A stretch of 64,000 bases of DNA from Tetrahymena elliotti 4EA (Eukaryota > Ciliophora > Oligohymenophorea > Hymenostomatida > Tetrahymenidae), in contig AFXF02001488.1 of NCBI GenBank assembly GCA_000231825.2, forward strand, positions 62,001 through 126,000, given 5' to 3'. The position numbers and the translations under genes were made by a program. The stretch's first letter is position 1, and each line of letters starts with the position of its first letter. The notes under the pieces are model-generated. The model saw only the letters and a list, made by a program, of their open reading frames with translations. It had not been told where the DNA came from and did no database searches. Below are positions 38,289-52,564 of this stretch, piece after piece.

Positions 38289-39366
38289 GCTTAAAAGAAA
38301 TAAAGCAAATCATTTATTTATGATTATGATTAATTACTATGCTGCTAATTGATGTAAAATCCTTTCATTTGCTTATTATTAGAATGAGAATTAAGGTTAT
38401 CAAAATAAATAACAAAATTAGTGGATTGTATAATTACATAAATTTTAGTTAAGTAAGTAAGTTAATTATTAGTGCATTTATTCTATTCAATCACACAACA
38501 AATAAGTTAATTAGTTATTAATTCGTTCATTCATTTATTAATTTCAACATTCAACACTTAAATAAAACAATAATTAGATATTTCATTTATTATTTTCTTA
38601 ATCCCTTTTATCTACACAATACATATTTTTAATATTTTCTGTTATTGTATTCATTATTAGCAATTACTTTTATGTATTTTCTTTGATCTAATATTTTTAA
38701 ATCCTTTCTTTTGATGAGCAGTTCAGTTTTAATTTTATTAAAAATACATTTTTTTTTTTTGATTTAATATTTTATGTTATTGAATTAAATATGTAACATT
38801 AATTTTATATTATAATTTACTAAAATATTTTTTTTAATCATTCTTAATTAAAAGAAATAGTTTTCAACTTAGCAATTAAATAAGCATTTTTTCATTTCTA
38901 TTATTCTATGTTTAGTTCTTAATTTAACATAAAATATTTTTTATTTTCAAATTTTACCTTAATCTATTTTCTTTCACCAAACCAACTATTTTTGTAATTC
39001 TAAATTCTTAATTTATAAAACAAATCCAATTTTTATTTGATTTTTATATTTCTGTGAATTATCTCTTCAAAAAAAAGTAAATTTGTTCTTTAAATTCTAT
39101 GATTTTTACAAATACTTTTCAAATTTTATCTGTATAAGTAGGATTAATTAACTCAGAATTTATTAAAGTGGTTATATTTAATAATGTGAAAGTATTTTCA
39201 GATAAATTTTTAAGATCTACTTAACAGAAAACGCTTTGATACATATTACATTAATTATTTTTTTTGTAAAATATGTTTGTAAAATATAAATTGTGAAAGT
39301 TTAATAATATAGCTAATTTAAAAATATTAAAGCATTAATATTAATAAATATATGGTTACAATCTAA
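38289..39366. other. Convergent intergenic region
   Basis: 1.08 kb between the COX10 stop and the stop of the minus-strand axonemal-type gene. T-rich and A-rich blocks only; expected to hold both 3' UTRs. No gene or structured element recognised. Confidence 0.6.
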
Positions 39367-42300
39367 TCAATTTTGTTCCTTCTCATTTTCTATTTTTTAA
39401 AAATAATTAATTAGTTTTTAAATTAAAAAAAAAAATTATTTACCTTCTTAGTCTTGATTTTCTTAGTTATCGGCTATACCATTTTGAGAACCAATTTATG
39501 AATTGTTAACCATTTATGATTAATTATTTCCAATTTGAGATGACTTACCAAATTTCACTCTGTTCTAAGGTGGGTTATACCTTAGAAGCTCATTTGGATC
39601 TTTAGCAATCTTTTATTTCATAGCTTTTTTTTAAAGAGTTAATTATTAACAAAAAAATAAGAAAATACAGATTTTAGGAAACTAAATAAAAATGTTGTTT
39701 ACCCTCTTTAAGTTTTTAATCTGGTACAGCTCCTTGTTCCATAACATTCTTTAATGCTTCATTAATACCAAGTTTATCATTAGGAAGTCCAAGATAGTAA
39801 ATTAGAGCTTCCAAAGTATGGAAATTAGCCTCATCTATATTACCATAGTCATCAATAACGTTTTTCATTCTTTCAAGTGCCTCTGTCTTGGAGGACTTTA
39901 CTGACTTATTATCTTAGAAGTCTTCTTAGTTTTAGTCTTTATTTTCATCATCAGCAATTTTAGCCATTTAAGATTCATTCAAGTTAATACCTTTCTATAA
40001 CTATTCAGAGAATCTATTGAATATTTTTTTGCCTTTAATGGAAATACGAAGCATGGCTTCTTTGAACTCCTCTTCACTTAAACCTTTTTGATTATTATTA
40101 TTGAAATAAATATATTTCTAAATAAAATATTTACCTATGGGCTTATGATCAATAACCTATTTATTTCTAGTTACAGAACGATAAATAAGTAGAATGTCTT
40201 TAGGGTTAGAAATAACTTCAGGATAAATATTAAATCTATAGCAGAACCAGTTAAATGTTTTATAGGAAATTTCATTCTCAGCCATGTTACTTCTAGATAT
40301 TTCACGATAAGTATATTTTTTTAAATAAAAGAACAATTAAGAAAGTTTGAACTCATTAGTTTTTAAAACAGATTAGACATCTTCTTTTTATAGCATTTCT
40401 TTAATTTTAACATTACTAACTTTTTCTATCTCTATTCTCTCTTAGTCAGTTTTAACGATATGCATATGTAATTTTTCTTTTAATTTCTTTTGGTATTCTT
40501 CAAGTTTTTTTTGCTTTTCTGCTTCCTGTTAAATAAATAAAATATTTTTTTAAAAAACATTCTTATAATAAATAGTTGTGTTTACTTCTTGTTCCTTTTC
40601 TTTTTGTTTTCTGAACTCTTCCTTTTACTTTACTATTTGTTTCTTATTGAAATCTTAGAATTCTTTTTCTTTTTTTTCCTTTTCTTCTTAGTTCTTTTTA
40701 AGCTACTCTTCTTAAATTCTTTTCTATTCTTCTAATTGTTTTTACTTTTACTGTCCGAAAACCTCTTTTTTTTCTTTCCAAAAGCTCGACATGTCATCTG
40801 CCTTCTTTTTCTATTCTTCTTCTTTTTACTTCTTGAGTTGTAGTTCTTTTTCTTTTTTCTATTTATCTTTTTCAGAATTTTATTCAATGATTTCCTTAGC
40901 TCTGCTTATCACAAAATCATGATCTTTTACACGTCTCTCTTCTTATTTCTTCTTGACCTCTCCTTAAGCTTCCTCTTCTTTCTTTTTCTCTTTAATTACT
41001 TTGTTTTCTATTTTTTTATTTCTAAAAGCTTAGTTGTTATCTCCAGTTTCAATTGATCTAATAATATCATCCAAGCAATATGCACACTTTTTTAAAAAAG
41101 TTTGAAATAAAAATTTTAAAGAGTATTTAATATATGAAAATCTTACCTATTCGGCAGTGTAACGATCTCTATATCCTATAGTTGAGACAGCTAATTTCAA
41201 TCCAAGGTCAAGTTTGTGGTAATTATCAATATCTAAAACTCTTTGATTACCATACTTTGACTTTACATTTAATGTACTAGGCAGAGTTTTTGTACTATCA
41301 GGCTTGCCCCAGGGTCCTAGAATATCAACAGATTGGCTCTGTACCATTTATGGTTTTTTCTATCTTTTTTATTCTTGTATTTAAGGAGATTTATACATAT
41401 CAAAATACTAGGATTCAATATCAGATGAAATTCCAATTAAAGGTTAGGCCTTCACAACTTCTTTTGTAGCAGACTTAGGTTCTATGATAGAGAAATTAAG
41501 TTATTCCTAAAACAAATCATTTAATACCAAGTAGGCATACTTAAAAGATTCTTTCATAGGAAGAATTCCTTTGGGATCTAAAGCATATTCAAATTTAATT
41601 TCTTTATCTTTCACTTTTTTGTATCCCTTTTAAAATAAAAAAAACAATTTTAGAGATTTTTTAATTTTTTTGTTAATAAATTGAAAAAATTATTAATTAA
41701 TTTAATTTACTTATGGAAGTGGATAGTCAGGATTTTCTTCTAATTTTTTGTTGAATTACTTAATGACTTCTGTTTCTCCGAAGAAAAGGTTATCGTAATC
41801 ATCAAACAAAGCAGTTGATTAACCTTTTTTCTTAGTTACTTCTCTCATATGGTCAAAAACTTTTTATAAAGAAGCACTTAATGGTAAGTGTCTTAAATCC
41901 TCAGGTGGTTTTGAATAAATATAAGCTGCAAATTGAATAATGTAATCCTAAAAACCAGAAAAATCAAAAGATTTAACATCTTTAACTTCATTCTAATTAA
42001 AATTCCATTTATTTTCATTGCTTCCCTTCAAAAACATATTCTACTAGCTTAGAGATGAGGGTAATTTCTTTTTTTGATCAAATAATTTATTTTATTCAGG
42101 ATTTATGTCTTGCTTTTTTGGTTTTTTAGCTTGTTCTTAAGAAACTATTCTAACCAAAGTCTATTTATTTTATATAATTAAAATATGAATATTTATTTAA
42201 GATTATATACCTAATGTTCTTCTTTAGATAGTTTATCAGATAATTCATAATCTTTAACAAACCTGTACATTTCAGGAATACTTATCAAAGAATTATGTTC

Positions 42301-45300
42301 CTTGATTGCATCAAAGCTGTTTACATTTTTATTGCTGAATTGAGCATTAAAACCTAATTGATTAGATAGAAAACGATAAAAATAAATAACAAAAATGCAA
42401 ACATTACCTGTGTTTGAATATTTAACAAAAACATTTTTCAGGATCTTGTTATACCTTCTTAATAAAGCATTGATTGTATCTTTGTCTCTTTATTCTTCCT
42501 TATCAAGATCAATATATTATATCAAGGGTAAACCTGTCTTGTTTTCTCTTTTAATTTGCTTTTCTCTGCTACCAAATTAGAAAAGTAAAACACCTTCTAC
42601 ATCTCTTTGATTGAAGTTTGAAATACCTTATTCCAAACTTCTTCTCATAAGTTATTTTCTCAAGACTTCTTTTTCTTTTAGAGTTTCTTATTCTAATTTA
42701 ACTACCTCTTATTTCTTCTTTTCCTCTCTATTTTCATAGTTGACTTTAATTTCTTGAAGTTTCTTCAATATTTTAGGATCAGCTTTTGGGTTTCTTAACA
42801 AAGCTTTTCATTAATAATCATTAAATTAAACTATACATTTTAAGTATATTTTATATTACCAAGACGGGTTGCCTCTGCTTTAGTTAATTTAGTTTACCTT
42901 TCCTTTAATCCAATACCATACTTTTTTAAATTTTCTTCAATACTCTTGAGGACATCACCTTAATTTTTAGGCGATCCTTCAAAATCTTATAATAAAGAAT
43001 CAGTTTATTCTTGTTCTCTTCTCTCTTTTTCTTCTTATTTAAGCTGTTATTAGTGTTCTATGTATTCCTTTTCGTACTTTTCTAAAATAGTGTCAGGATT
43101 TCCAAATAAGGTAAGAATGCTCACCATTCCTTTGTTGTTTGACTTAGTAAATTGCTTAATTTAGATGTTTGTGTGAGCAACTAAGGGTTTTATTTTTTCA
43201 TTAAGCTCATAGCAGTTTATGGTAACAACACTTTTAATCATTTCTACAATTAGAGCTCTTTTCTGTGCTTAAATTAATTCTTATTCAATTTCACCAGGTG
43301 AAAGGTTTGGTTATCCAATAGCACTTTTATTGTTATAAAGAGGCATAACTTTTTCTTTAGGTCTTTTCTTTTTTTCACTTGCATAAAACATAGCAAGTGC
43401 AACTTTAACAAATTTAATGACAAATTCCTAAAGTGTCTCACTATCTATGAATCTATTAACTATGTTAAGGATAGGAACACTTGAAACATTGGCAAATATT
43501 GTATTATTTAAGTAAATTTTAAAAAACAAATCCAGCAGTTAGATAGCATTCTTTAGTTAAAGCTTATCATTCTTAGATATGTAAGCAAAGAAGTTAAAAT
43601 CAAAGACATTAAAGAAATATGAAACATTATCTGTAACTTAAATCTGTCTGACTAAAGGTTCAACCAAAATATTCAATGGAATACTCTCTAAAGTTTCATA
43701 TACAGTAATAAAGTTGTTCATAATAAACTCTCTCACAACTACATTTTAGTGATTCTCAATAATGCTTAAAGTTAATATTCTTTATTTATTAAAATTAAAA
43801 AAATTTAAATTAAAAACCCTCTCAAAATATGCTTTACCTATAAACATTAGGGGCAAATTAACTCTTCTAGTTACCAAAATATATGAGCAATTAAAAGAGT
43901 AAAGTCAAACTGCATACAACTAAAGATTAAGATTTATCTTTACAAGCCTGATCATATAAAATAATATTAAATCTTAATTTAAATGTAAATATTTACTTTG
44001 CTTAAAAGTTATAAAACTGCATTTGATTTATATTCACTATCCTCTATCTTAAAGGGAAATAGCATCCAAACTTCTACTAGTAAAGTGAGAGATACAATAC
44101 GCATATCAATAGTGTTCTTATATTCATCGGTAGCACCATCTAAAGCAAAATCTATCCATTCATCTAAAATTCCTGCATTTAGGATCTGTTTCAATATTAT
44201 CATTTATTTTAATTAATTAATTCATATTTAATTTTGTTTGTTTACTTCATCACAGGCAGTTGGAGTTGCTGTCAAAGGCTTGAGTAAGACAAGATAAGTT
44301 GCTACTAAATCCTTTGAATCTGGTTAAGCTTTCTTCATGTGAATTGTAAATAATTCAACAAAATTATATCTTGCAAACTAAAGCAAGATTTAAACAACCA
44401 AGTCTTTCATATCAGGATGTCTTTTTAAACCTAAGAGAGTTGTATTTAGCCCACCATTTTCTCCTATAAACCAATCCCAAGAAACTGTGAGAAGATTGGA
44501 TTCACTGAACTCAAGTGCTAGTTTAGAAAATAACCTAGCAGCCCATGTAGCAACTTCAAAACTTTTGCTAACTAGACCAGGTTTGAGGCACTTTTTGTTA
44601 AATTGCAAAAAATATATTAATAAAAAAAACGGTATTTAATAAATTGAATCATAGTAACTATTTATGTTCAGAATAAAATCCTGAGACTTAAATATTTTAA
44701 CTAAATTAGTACATTCATTGAGAAATGCATGCTTTTTTTGGTAGGATCTTCTAAGAATAGCTAAAGCAATAGAGGTATGTTCTAATATACTTCCTAGTAG
44801 AAGAATATAATTGGATCAAATAACCCTTTAACACCCTTTGCAAATAAATGAGCTAAATATTTATTATTGTGAGTAAACAAACTAGCAGTCTTTTTTTAGT
44901 TAATAAAGTGATTAAATTAAGATTTCAATATAATTATTCTACTTGCTATGGGGGAAGGGAAAGGTGACGAGAAAGCAAGATTACAAAGAACTCTAAACAA
45001 CTTTTGCATTTATTTATATCCTTATTAATGTCTACTTTTGTGACTTCAATTTCATCTCTATCTTTAATATTAAAAATTTAAATTATTAAGGAGACAAGAA
45101 GTTTATTTTAAAATTTCATGATTGTTTTGGAGTTATTTTCATAGAAAAAAGAGATAGAATTACTTTCTAAAGGTTTATTTAAATAATTCTGTACTATTTT
45201 ATAATACTTTTCAACATCTCTTTCAACTCAAGTTAAATTAATTTTAAATATTTACATTCATTTTGCTTTAGTTTAGATTTTCCTTTATTTTTACCAAATA

Positions 45301-46103
45301 ACTCTGGCATGTAAATATTCACATTCGCTATAATATCCTTTATAAAATCAGACAATTAATCTTAATCTCCTGCAATTATAAGACTTTTTGTTTCAGTCTC
45401 TAAATTAATCTGAAGTTTCCTAAAGCACTCTTACAAAACATTCCAATTATATAATCTGGCTGCAGGAGAATTCATTTCTTTAAGTGAATCTAAATCAGGA
45501 AATGGCTACTCAGGTCTTTTCTGAGATTAAGCTTAGATTTTAGCTATTTGTCTAATAATTTTGGCAAACATCTATCCATTTTCTAGTTAGTTGGTTGTGT
45601 TTTTACCAATTGAATATTTATCGTCACTTATTTTCTTTCCTTCTGTAGTATTGATCAGATTAAAAACCTACAAAAAGTTATATATATCTTCACCTATTTG
45701 CATTTTTTATTGAATAGACTCTTATTAGTTGATAATAATCCTTCCTTTTTTTATATATTCTTAAGAATGAAGCAATTCGTAATGCCTTTTTCTTTCACTT
45801 GCTATTTAAATTGGCTTTTTTTTGTAAATAAAAACCTCTTAGCTATATGTTTGTTTGATTGCTTGTTTGTAACTTTGCTTAAGCTTTTATAAAGTAATAA
45901 ATATAATATTAGGAGAACTGTTTATTTCTTGATTTAATTAAATAAGTAACTAATAATTAAAAAAATATATTTACTATTTATATTTCTTAATATTAGTTTT
46001 TGATAATTAATTCACTAATTAATCAGCTATCAATCTCTCTTCTAATTTTGCAAAACCTACTTATTATTTATCAAAAATGTTATAAGTAAAAAAAACTTTT
46101 CAT
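39367..46103 (-). CDS. Large putative axonemal protein (CH-like, helical repeats, coiled coil, EF-hand-like)
   Basis: A multi-exon gene with more than a dozen short introns. The 5' end probably starts at 46,103 (ATG AAA A, 40-nt intron, then FAKLEERLIADQLVNQL). Near 45,700 the frame changes: either a 26-nt or, more plausibly, a 77-nt intron joins it to a calponin-homology-like region (LENGQMFAKIIRQIAKIQ, then LYNWNVLQECFRKLQINLE). The alternative is that translation starts at the ATG at 45,703. Next come alpha-helical, HEAT/armadillo-like repeats (45,200-43,300), a Lys/Glu coiled coil (43,100-40,450) and a segment with EF-hand-like spacing (GLSEEEFKEAMLRISIKGK, about 40,060). The short tail spliced at 39,378-39,460 ends in TGA at 39,367. 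CH plus helical repeats plus EF-hand-like architecture is typical of axonemal proteins; the role is inferred and the orthologue not identified. Confidence 0.72.
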
Positions 46104-46956
46104 GCAAATTAATTAATATTCTATATCTTTTATACATTCAATTTAAAGGAAAATTAAATAAACAAACAAGCAAGCTACTAGCAGTTTCAATTTAAATTTT
46201 CTGTAAAAAATATTAAAGACTACATTTTTCAGGAAAAATATTTTCACTATTTAAATTCTCTTTCTATTAATGAATTCTCACTGTATTCAGATAATAGATT
46301 AATCATATTGAAATTAAAATACACAAGAGAAATAGTTGATATTCTTGATTTGTTATTTATTTCTTTAAATATGATTCATTCAAAAAATTCATAAAATTAA
46401 AAAAAATACAAAAAAATAATTAAAAATTAAAATGATTAAGTTGAAGTGTTAGTTTATTTAATAGGAGAGAAGTTTTAGATCAAATTAGAAACTTTCAATA
46501 AAAAGGCGAAATAATATTACATAATATTTTTAATTTTATATATAAAAAATTCACAAATAAGTATGATAACATAAAGAATTAAATCTATTCTTAAGGTGAA
46601 TTGTTGACTTTGTTGCAAGATTGGTCAATAATATTTCTAGTCTATATCAATAATATATTACTTCAATAAATTGTTTTTTTTCTAGTTGATATTAATAAGT
46701 ATCCTGCAACAAAAGAACGAATAAATTATAAAAATTATGTTTCAATTAGTTAATGCTGGCTTATAAGTTTTAATTGCTGATATAAATTATTTAGTTAATT
46801 CCTGGATCTTTTGTTTGTATATGATGAGTTATATAATTATAATAATAAGATGTATATTTTATTTAATTAATTAGTTTGTTTTTTTCATTTTAATCTAATA
46901 TAAATAATATGATCATGAATTTCATTCACATTTAACTTGAATTTCATTTAAGTTTT
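46104..46956. other. Intergenic, AT-rich
   Basis: About 850 bp between two minus-strand genes. It should contain the promoter of the axonemal-type gene. A/T-rich with no supported frame or repeat. Confidence 0.5.
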
Positions 46957-49900
46957 TCATTAATAGATGTTGTAAGGATTCTTACTGTTGATAGAATTTT
47001 GTTATATCTTATTTTCCTTATTTTACCAAGCTTAAATATAGCTTGTAGATTGAGAAGATTATATTTTTTTATCATTTTTTGTGTATTATTACTATTGCTG
47101 TTATTAATAGTTATTTACTCCTTAGGTTTAATTGAAATAAGAACCTGATGGTTACTACTGGTGGTATTTAGGAGTATTTTATCCTTAGAAATCATTTTCT
47201 TATTCAGTATTTCTAGCACTAAGAAGGGGCTTATCATTAACTTAACCAATAAATGAATTAGAGTTTACATTGTTGTTATTATTATTTTAAAATATTCCAT
47301 TATTATTATTTGCTGTTGTGTTTAAGCTACCTACAAAACTGCCTGAACTTTTGGTGTATGAAACATTTTGAACATGCTAATCAATTTCTAAGAAATTTTT
47401 TAGAACCTTCGAATTTCTAATTTAATCGATTCTGCATAAATCTCTCAAGTAGAGAGATAATGCTTTTCTTCTTTCTTCAATGAAGGAAGGACGCTTTTAG
47501 TTTTAGGTATTTCCTAAATCAGAGTTTGCATTTATAATAGCTAGAGATGATTCAGGGAACTTCATGCTAGGGAACATAGTTGTTAATGTATGGTGTAATT
47601 CACAGAAATTCTATTTTTTATTAATATTTTATTATTTTTTTATTCTTTAATGAAAAATTTTTACTTTGTATTTTTTAGGTATTTCCCACTTTTGTTAGTT
47701 CTAATAGTTAACAGAAACTATATAATCTGTATAAGGCTTATTATCAGATGACTCACGGACTATAGTCTTGCTAACATTAACAATAATAACACCATTTTCT
47801 AGACTGTTATTAGAAATAGCCTGCTGTGATCCCATTTAACTTGCTTGGAAACCACTCATTAAACCTTAAGGAAGGATTTAAGATTGATAAACAGAGCTTA
47901 TTGAATGAGAATATTAATGGCGACCTAAAGTGTTTTAATATTTTATTAGATTAATACAAAATAATTAAGAAAGAAAAATTCTACTTATCCCACTTTAACT
48001 TGATGATGATGCTTGAGTAGTTGAAAGAGAACAGTTATTTAAATGCTAGAGGAATATTCTATTAGCAATAAATTTAGAGCAGTTTATGCATTAAAGAGAA
48101 GTACAATTCTTGACCATTCTTTTAAATTCTTTTAATTTGATAACTTTATCATCTAGCATACTGCATCTTTATTCTAACTTATCCATAGCAGCTGAAAGAT
48201 TTTTATTAGTTTCGACCAATTCGTTTGTATTTTCACCTTCATCTTTCTACATACCCTCTTTAATAAATAAAATAAATGTTAAATAAATATATTATGAACT
48301 ATTTATTATTTACATTAAAGAGCTAAAAGAAGAGCATCATGAAGTCTCTTGTTTTCATCAAGCTGACTTTAAAGGAACTAAACTTAATTTTCTAAGTAAG
48401 CCTTTTCAACAAGAGATTCTGATTATTACTTAAGGAGATCTTTGCTCTGCTCTTTTTCTTGATGAGCTTCCTTAATCTTTCCTTAGAATTCAGCCTTAAT
48501 TTGCTCTATCTCAGCTTTTTTAGATACTTCTAAAGCATTCATTTGATTTTTAAGTTAATTAATAATAGATTGAGATTATTAATAATCTTATTAGTATTTT
48601 TAGATTTAAATTTGTACTTTTTCTAGCTAGTTAGTTAATCTTTCATTTTCCTTATTGCAGAATTTGTTTTCTTATTAGAGTAGAGCATTTTCTTTTTCAA
48701 GATTAGATTAACTCTTCATGCTTTCGCTCTTTACGGTTTCTAGTTCTTTTTGAATTGAAGTCAGCTAGTCTTGACTTATATTTGTTAATTTGGATTAACT
48801 TTCTCTGTATTTTTCTTACAGTAAATCATATTATTTCTCTAATTTATCTCTTTCTTAAGTGATACGTTGGATTTTCTCTAAGTTGAATTATTCATTTGCC
48901 ATCAACTAAGCTCTCTCCCTTTCAAGTTCTTGTATCTTGCGTTGTAATTCTCTTCTTTCATCTTCCCAAGACTACTTTTTGTTTTTCAAGTCATTTTCTG
49001 ACATTTAATATTTTTATTCGAGAACACGTTTTTCTTTTTCCAATTCACGTTGTTATTTAATGTTGACTTTTTCAGCAGCTTGTCTGTAAATACTTTCACT
49101 TATTTTTTTAAAGTACTCCTCACTTTCAGGGCTTTTACCAACACTTCTTTCAAATTAATCTTTGAATTCAAGAAAATCTTTTTAAAATTCATAGTAATTA
49201 GAATACTCTTCATTATTTAATTTGCCCTCAAATTCTCTTAATCTCTCACTACACATGTCTTAAAATCTTTCCTATTATATTAATAAACAAAAAATAAGTT
49301 AATTACATACATATCAAGATAAAATGCATTTACTTGAAGTCTTTCTTTGTTTTTCTTCTTAAAATCTCTAAACTTTTCAGCAAACTAGCGATCGAGTTGC
49401 TCATAAAATTCCTTCAACTCTTCCTCAGAAGCAATACTCTTTTTTTTGAAATTCTTAATCAATTCTTCTCTTACCTAAATTCGAAAAATAATAGTAACAT
49501 ACAAATTGATATTAATATATTAAAGTTACCTTTGTTTTTAAATCGTGAATTTATTGAGAGCTTATTGCGCCTTCTTAATTCATCTTCTATTCTAAGTTAT
49601 TTTACATTTCGTATAAGCATTCATCCATCGCCTTAATTGATTCATTCTTGCACATATAATTCCAAGCATTTTCTATGTTAGGAAGAGTACCCTTATTTAT
49701 TGCCTAGATATAAGCCTTGCAAATTTCAACTAATTGTTGACCATTTAAAGCTTTTCCATTTATAATTTTAGGCTTAATTTTTCTAAATATTTTTTTTCTG
49801 AGCTAGTTAATTTAAGTGACAAATTCAGGACGAAGCTGTTCATTTGACATTTCATTTAATCTAATTTATAAAAAATAAAATTTAAAATTATTATCCAAAG

Positions 49901-51201
49901 ATCCCATTTAAATAGTTATTAGTATATCTTTTATTTCTTTTTGTTTAAATTGGAAGCATTTTTTAAGTAAAAATGTCATTTTTTCCCTAAAATATGTGTT
50001 GAATTCATTTTAATTCATTATTTGAAGCACTTCTTAACAATAGACCAACAATAATTTTTAAATTTGTATTCATTTTTGTTGATTGAGTTAGATGTCCTGT
50101 TGATTAATTTAAACAAATTAAATAAAATTACCTTTGCAAATCAGTTTCAGCTTCAATGGGGCGGACTAATGTTGCACAGTCTCTATCTTTAAAGAAATGC
50201 TTAAGCTATCTTCTAATCCTATTTTTTTGTTCAATAGCGTCAGACACTCCTTTTTGGTTATCTAAAGCTTTTTCTAAGTAATCTTTAGATGTTATTCTTT
50301 ATCCTTAAGTGTCAACCATTTATAATGCAAAATCTCTCACAACCCAGAGGAATGAGGGAAAGAAATCTGCAGGGTCTTAATCTTAGCTATTACTATCTGA
50401 AACTTTGATATCTTTTGAGAGATTGATAATTAACGAAATATTATTTAATGCTGTTTCGTCAATGTTTCCCTAGGAATTATAAATGAAGTAGGAAGAGAGG
50501 AGCAATGAAAACAAGAATATACGAGAGTCATGATTTTAATTTTCATCCATACCTCCAAAGCCTTCTGTATCAATTAAGATAACATCTACATCTTCTGACA
50601 ATTCTTCGCTATATAAAGTTTCCTTCCAAATCCATAATCCCTACAATAGAAAATAATATTTAAATGATGAATAATAAGAGAGACAGTAATAAATAATATC
50701 CTTAGATTTTTAAATTTATGATTAGATTAAATTGAATTTAGCCAATACAAATGCAATTAAAATTACATTAATATAAATTATTAAATTTTTTAATTTTTGA
50801 TGGCTTTTCAAAAAGTAAAAAAAAGCAAGTATCAACATAATTAATTTTGAAAGCATACTAAACAAATATTACTTTCTTTTTGTAGTAAATATCGTGTTTT
50901 TCTTTCTTTTCTCAAAATAATCAATCAACAAAAACAAAAATTATTTTGCAAATACCTTAGTGCATGGATTGATAGTTGGTCCAACAGAAAATCCTGCCTT
51001 CTTTCCTGATCTATCTAGTAAAACACGATTTACAAAGAAAGATTTTCCAGTACGGTATTTGCCTACTATTGAAATTACTGCAATCTTTCTATTTGGGTTT
51101 AAAGTTTTTAAATATTCTTCTGCTTCGGGATTCAGCTTGAAACCTTCCTTTTCTTTGTAGATAATGAAGGGAACTGCTTAATCAGCTTTTTCTTTATTCA
51201 T
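46957..51201 (-). CDS. GBP: Guanylate-binding-protein GTPase with coiled coil, C2HC finger and PX domain
   Basis: A dynamin-superfamily large GTPase. Exon 1 (50956-51201) has the P-loop GKYRTGKSFFVNR and GPTINPCTKG (switch I Thr). After a 315-nt intron, exon 2 (50132-50640) gives GLWIWKE, DTEGFGG (G3) and WVVRDFAL, matching the GBP-type T/VRD G4 motif. The helical GBP middle domain continues with NKGTLPNIENAWNYMCKN. A coiled coil of several hundred residues follows (49,600-48,150). Then CINCSKFIANRIFLQHLNNC at about 48,050-48,120 forms a C2HC finger (C-x2-C-x12-H-x4-C). A PX domain occupies about 47,350-47,790 (HHTLTTMFPSMKFPESSL, RPSFIEERRKALSLYLRDL, KNFLEIDQH), likely binding phosphoinositides. 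A Gln-rich tail ends at TGA 46,957. In animals GBPs act in membrane defence; here recruitment is by PX, not by a CaaX box, so a vesicle-trafficking role is inferred. Confidence 0.88.
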
Positions 51202-52564
51202 TTTATATTAACTACTTTGTGCTTTGTATTTTCACCTACTACTTACTAACTTTATTTGTTTGTTTGAGTTGCTCTCTTTAAAGTATTATCTAATCTCTTT
51301 CTTTCTTAGCTTAGATTTTTATTTGCTTTTTGCTTCTTTCTTTCTTTTTTGATTGATTATATTTTTAAAGATTCAACTCTTATCGAAATTTATTAATTTT
51401 TTAAAGAATATTACTATGATCTCTTTATTCATCATGCCAAAATCAACTTTTAATTTCCATCGAATAATTTAAAAATTTTATAGTTTGACTCAAGATTTGA
51501 ATTTATTATTAATATCATCACACAACAAACAATTTATTTGCTTTCCTTCATTGATTTACTTATTTAATTCTTTCTTTTAATATTCAAAAAGTCCTAAATA
51601 AAAAATCTATTGATATTGTTTTGTTCCTCATTTTAAAAAATAAAGGGTTTAATTTATTCTTCAGAAGAAACACACTGACTCTTCTCTCTATCTATTATTT
51701 TTCAAAATTAACAATATCTTATAAGTTAAGTAATAACCATTACAAATTGCATGAATTTTTTAAAATCAAAAAATTTTACTGAATTGCTCCAAATATTTGT
51801 TTTGAGTTTTGAAAATTTTAACCACATTTTCAATTTATTTAGATGGATAATTATGTTTTTAATGTAATTTTTTAAAAAGCATAACAACAATTATTTTATT
51901 AATAGAATGTGCTTATATATTAAAAACCATGCTTCGAAATATTTTTAACGTAATGAATGACTCTAATTTTAGCTCAAAAAAAATGTAGTAAAAATTTAGA
52001 GTGAATTTTCTGTTTTCAAAATAAAAACATTCAAATAAGTTATTTCAAGAATCATTTATTGATTTTTGTTTTACTCTTAATAAGACCTATTTTAGATAAA
52101 ATAACATAATTTAACTTCAAGGAAAGATTAAGAAAATATTTTTCTAATCAAAAAATTTTGAGGCACTAAATCTTTGTGATAATAAAGAATTAAAAAATTC
52201 TACATGCTAAAATTTGGTTTAATTATTTAAATTTGAGAAAGAAATAGCTTGATAATTTAAACTTGATTTTACTCTAAATAAGAATAAGTTATCTTAATTA
52301 ATAAATCAAATAATTTACTCAATAAATTGTTTTATCAAAAATGTAATTTTTTTCTTTTTAGCATGAGCAGAAAGAACCTTTAGAAATATGTATGAAATAT
52401 TTTTAAATTAAGCACTTGTAATAAAATAACCTTCTAATACTTAGTAATTCCCTAATTTATATTGGAATTTTTATTTTATAGGACACTATAAAAATTGAAT
52501 TAAATCTTAATAATTTGATAAACTAATAATAAAAATTAAAATTAATAACAAAAATAAAGAGAAA
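51202..52564. other. Divergent intergenic region
   Basis: 1.36 kb between the starts of the GBP-PX gene (minus) and the first TRIM-like gene (plus). It contains no supported frame. Poly-T/poly-A blocks; both promoters must lie here but no element is distinguishable. Confidence 0.55.

Noticed and set aside
43998..44216. Plus-strand frame over the axonemal-type gene
   Set aside because: The minus strand over the same bases gives helical-repeat protein with matching splice sites; the plus frame is an antisense shadow.
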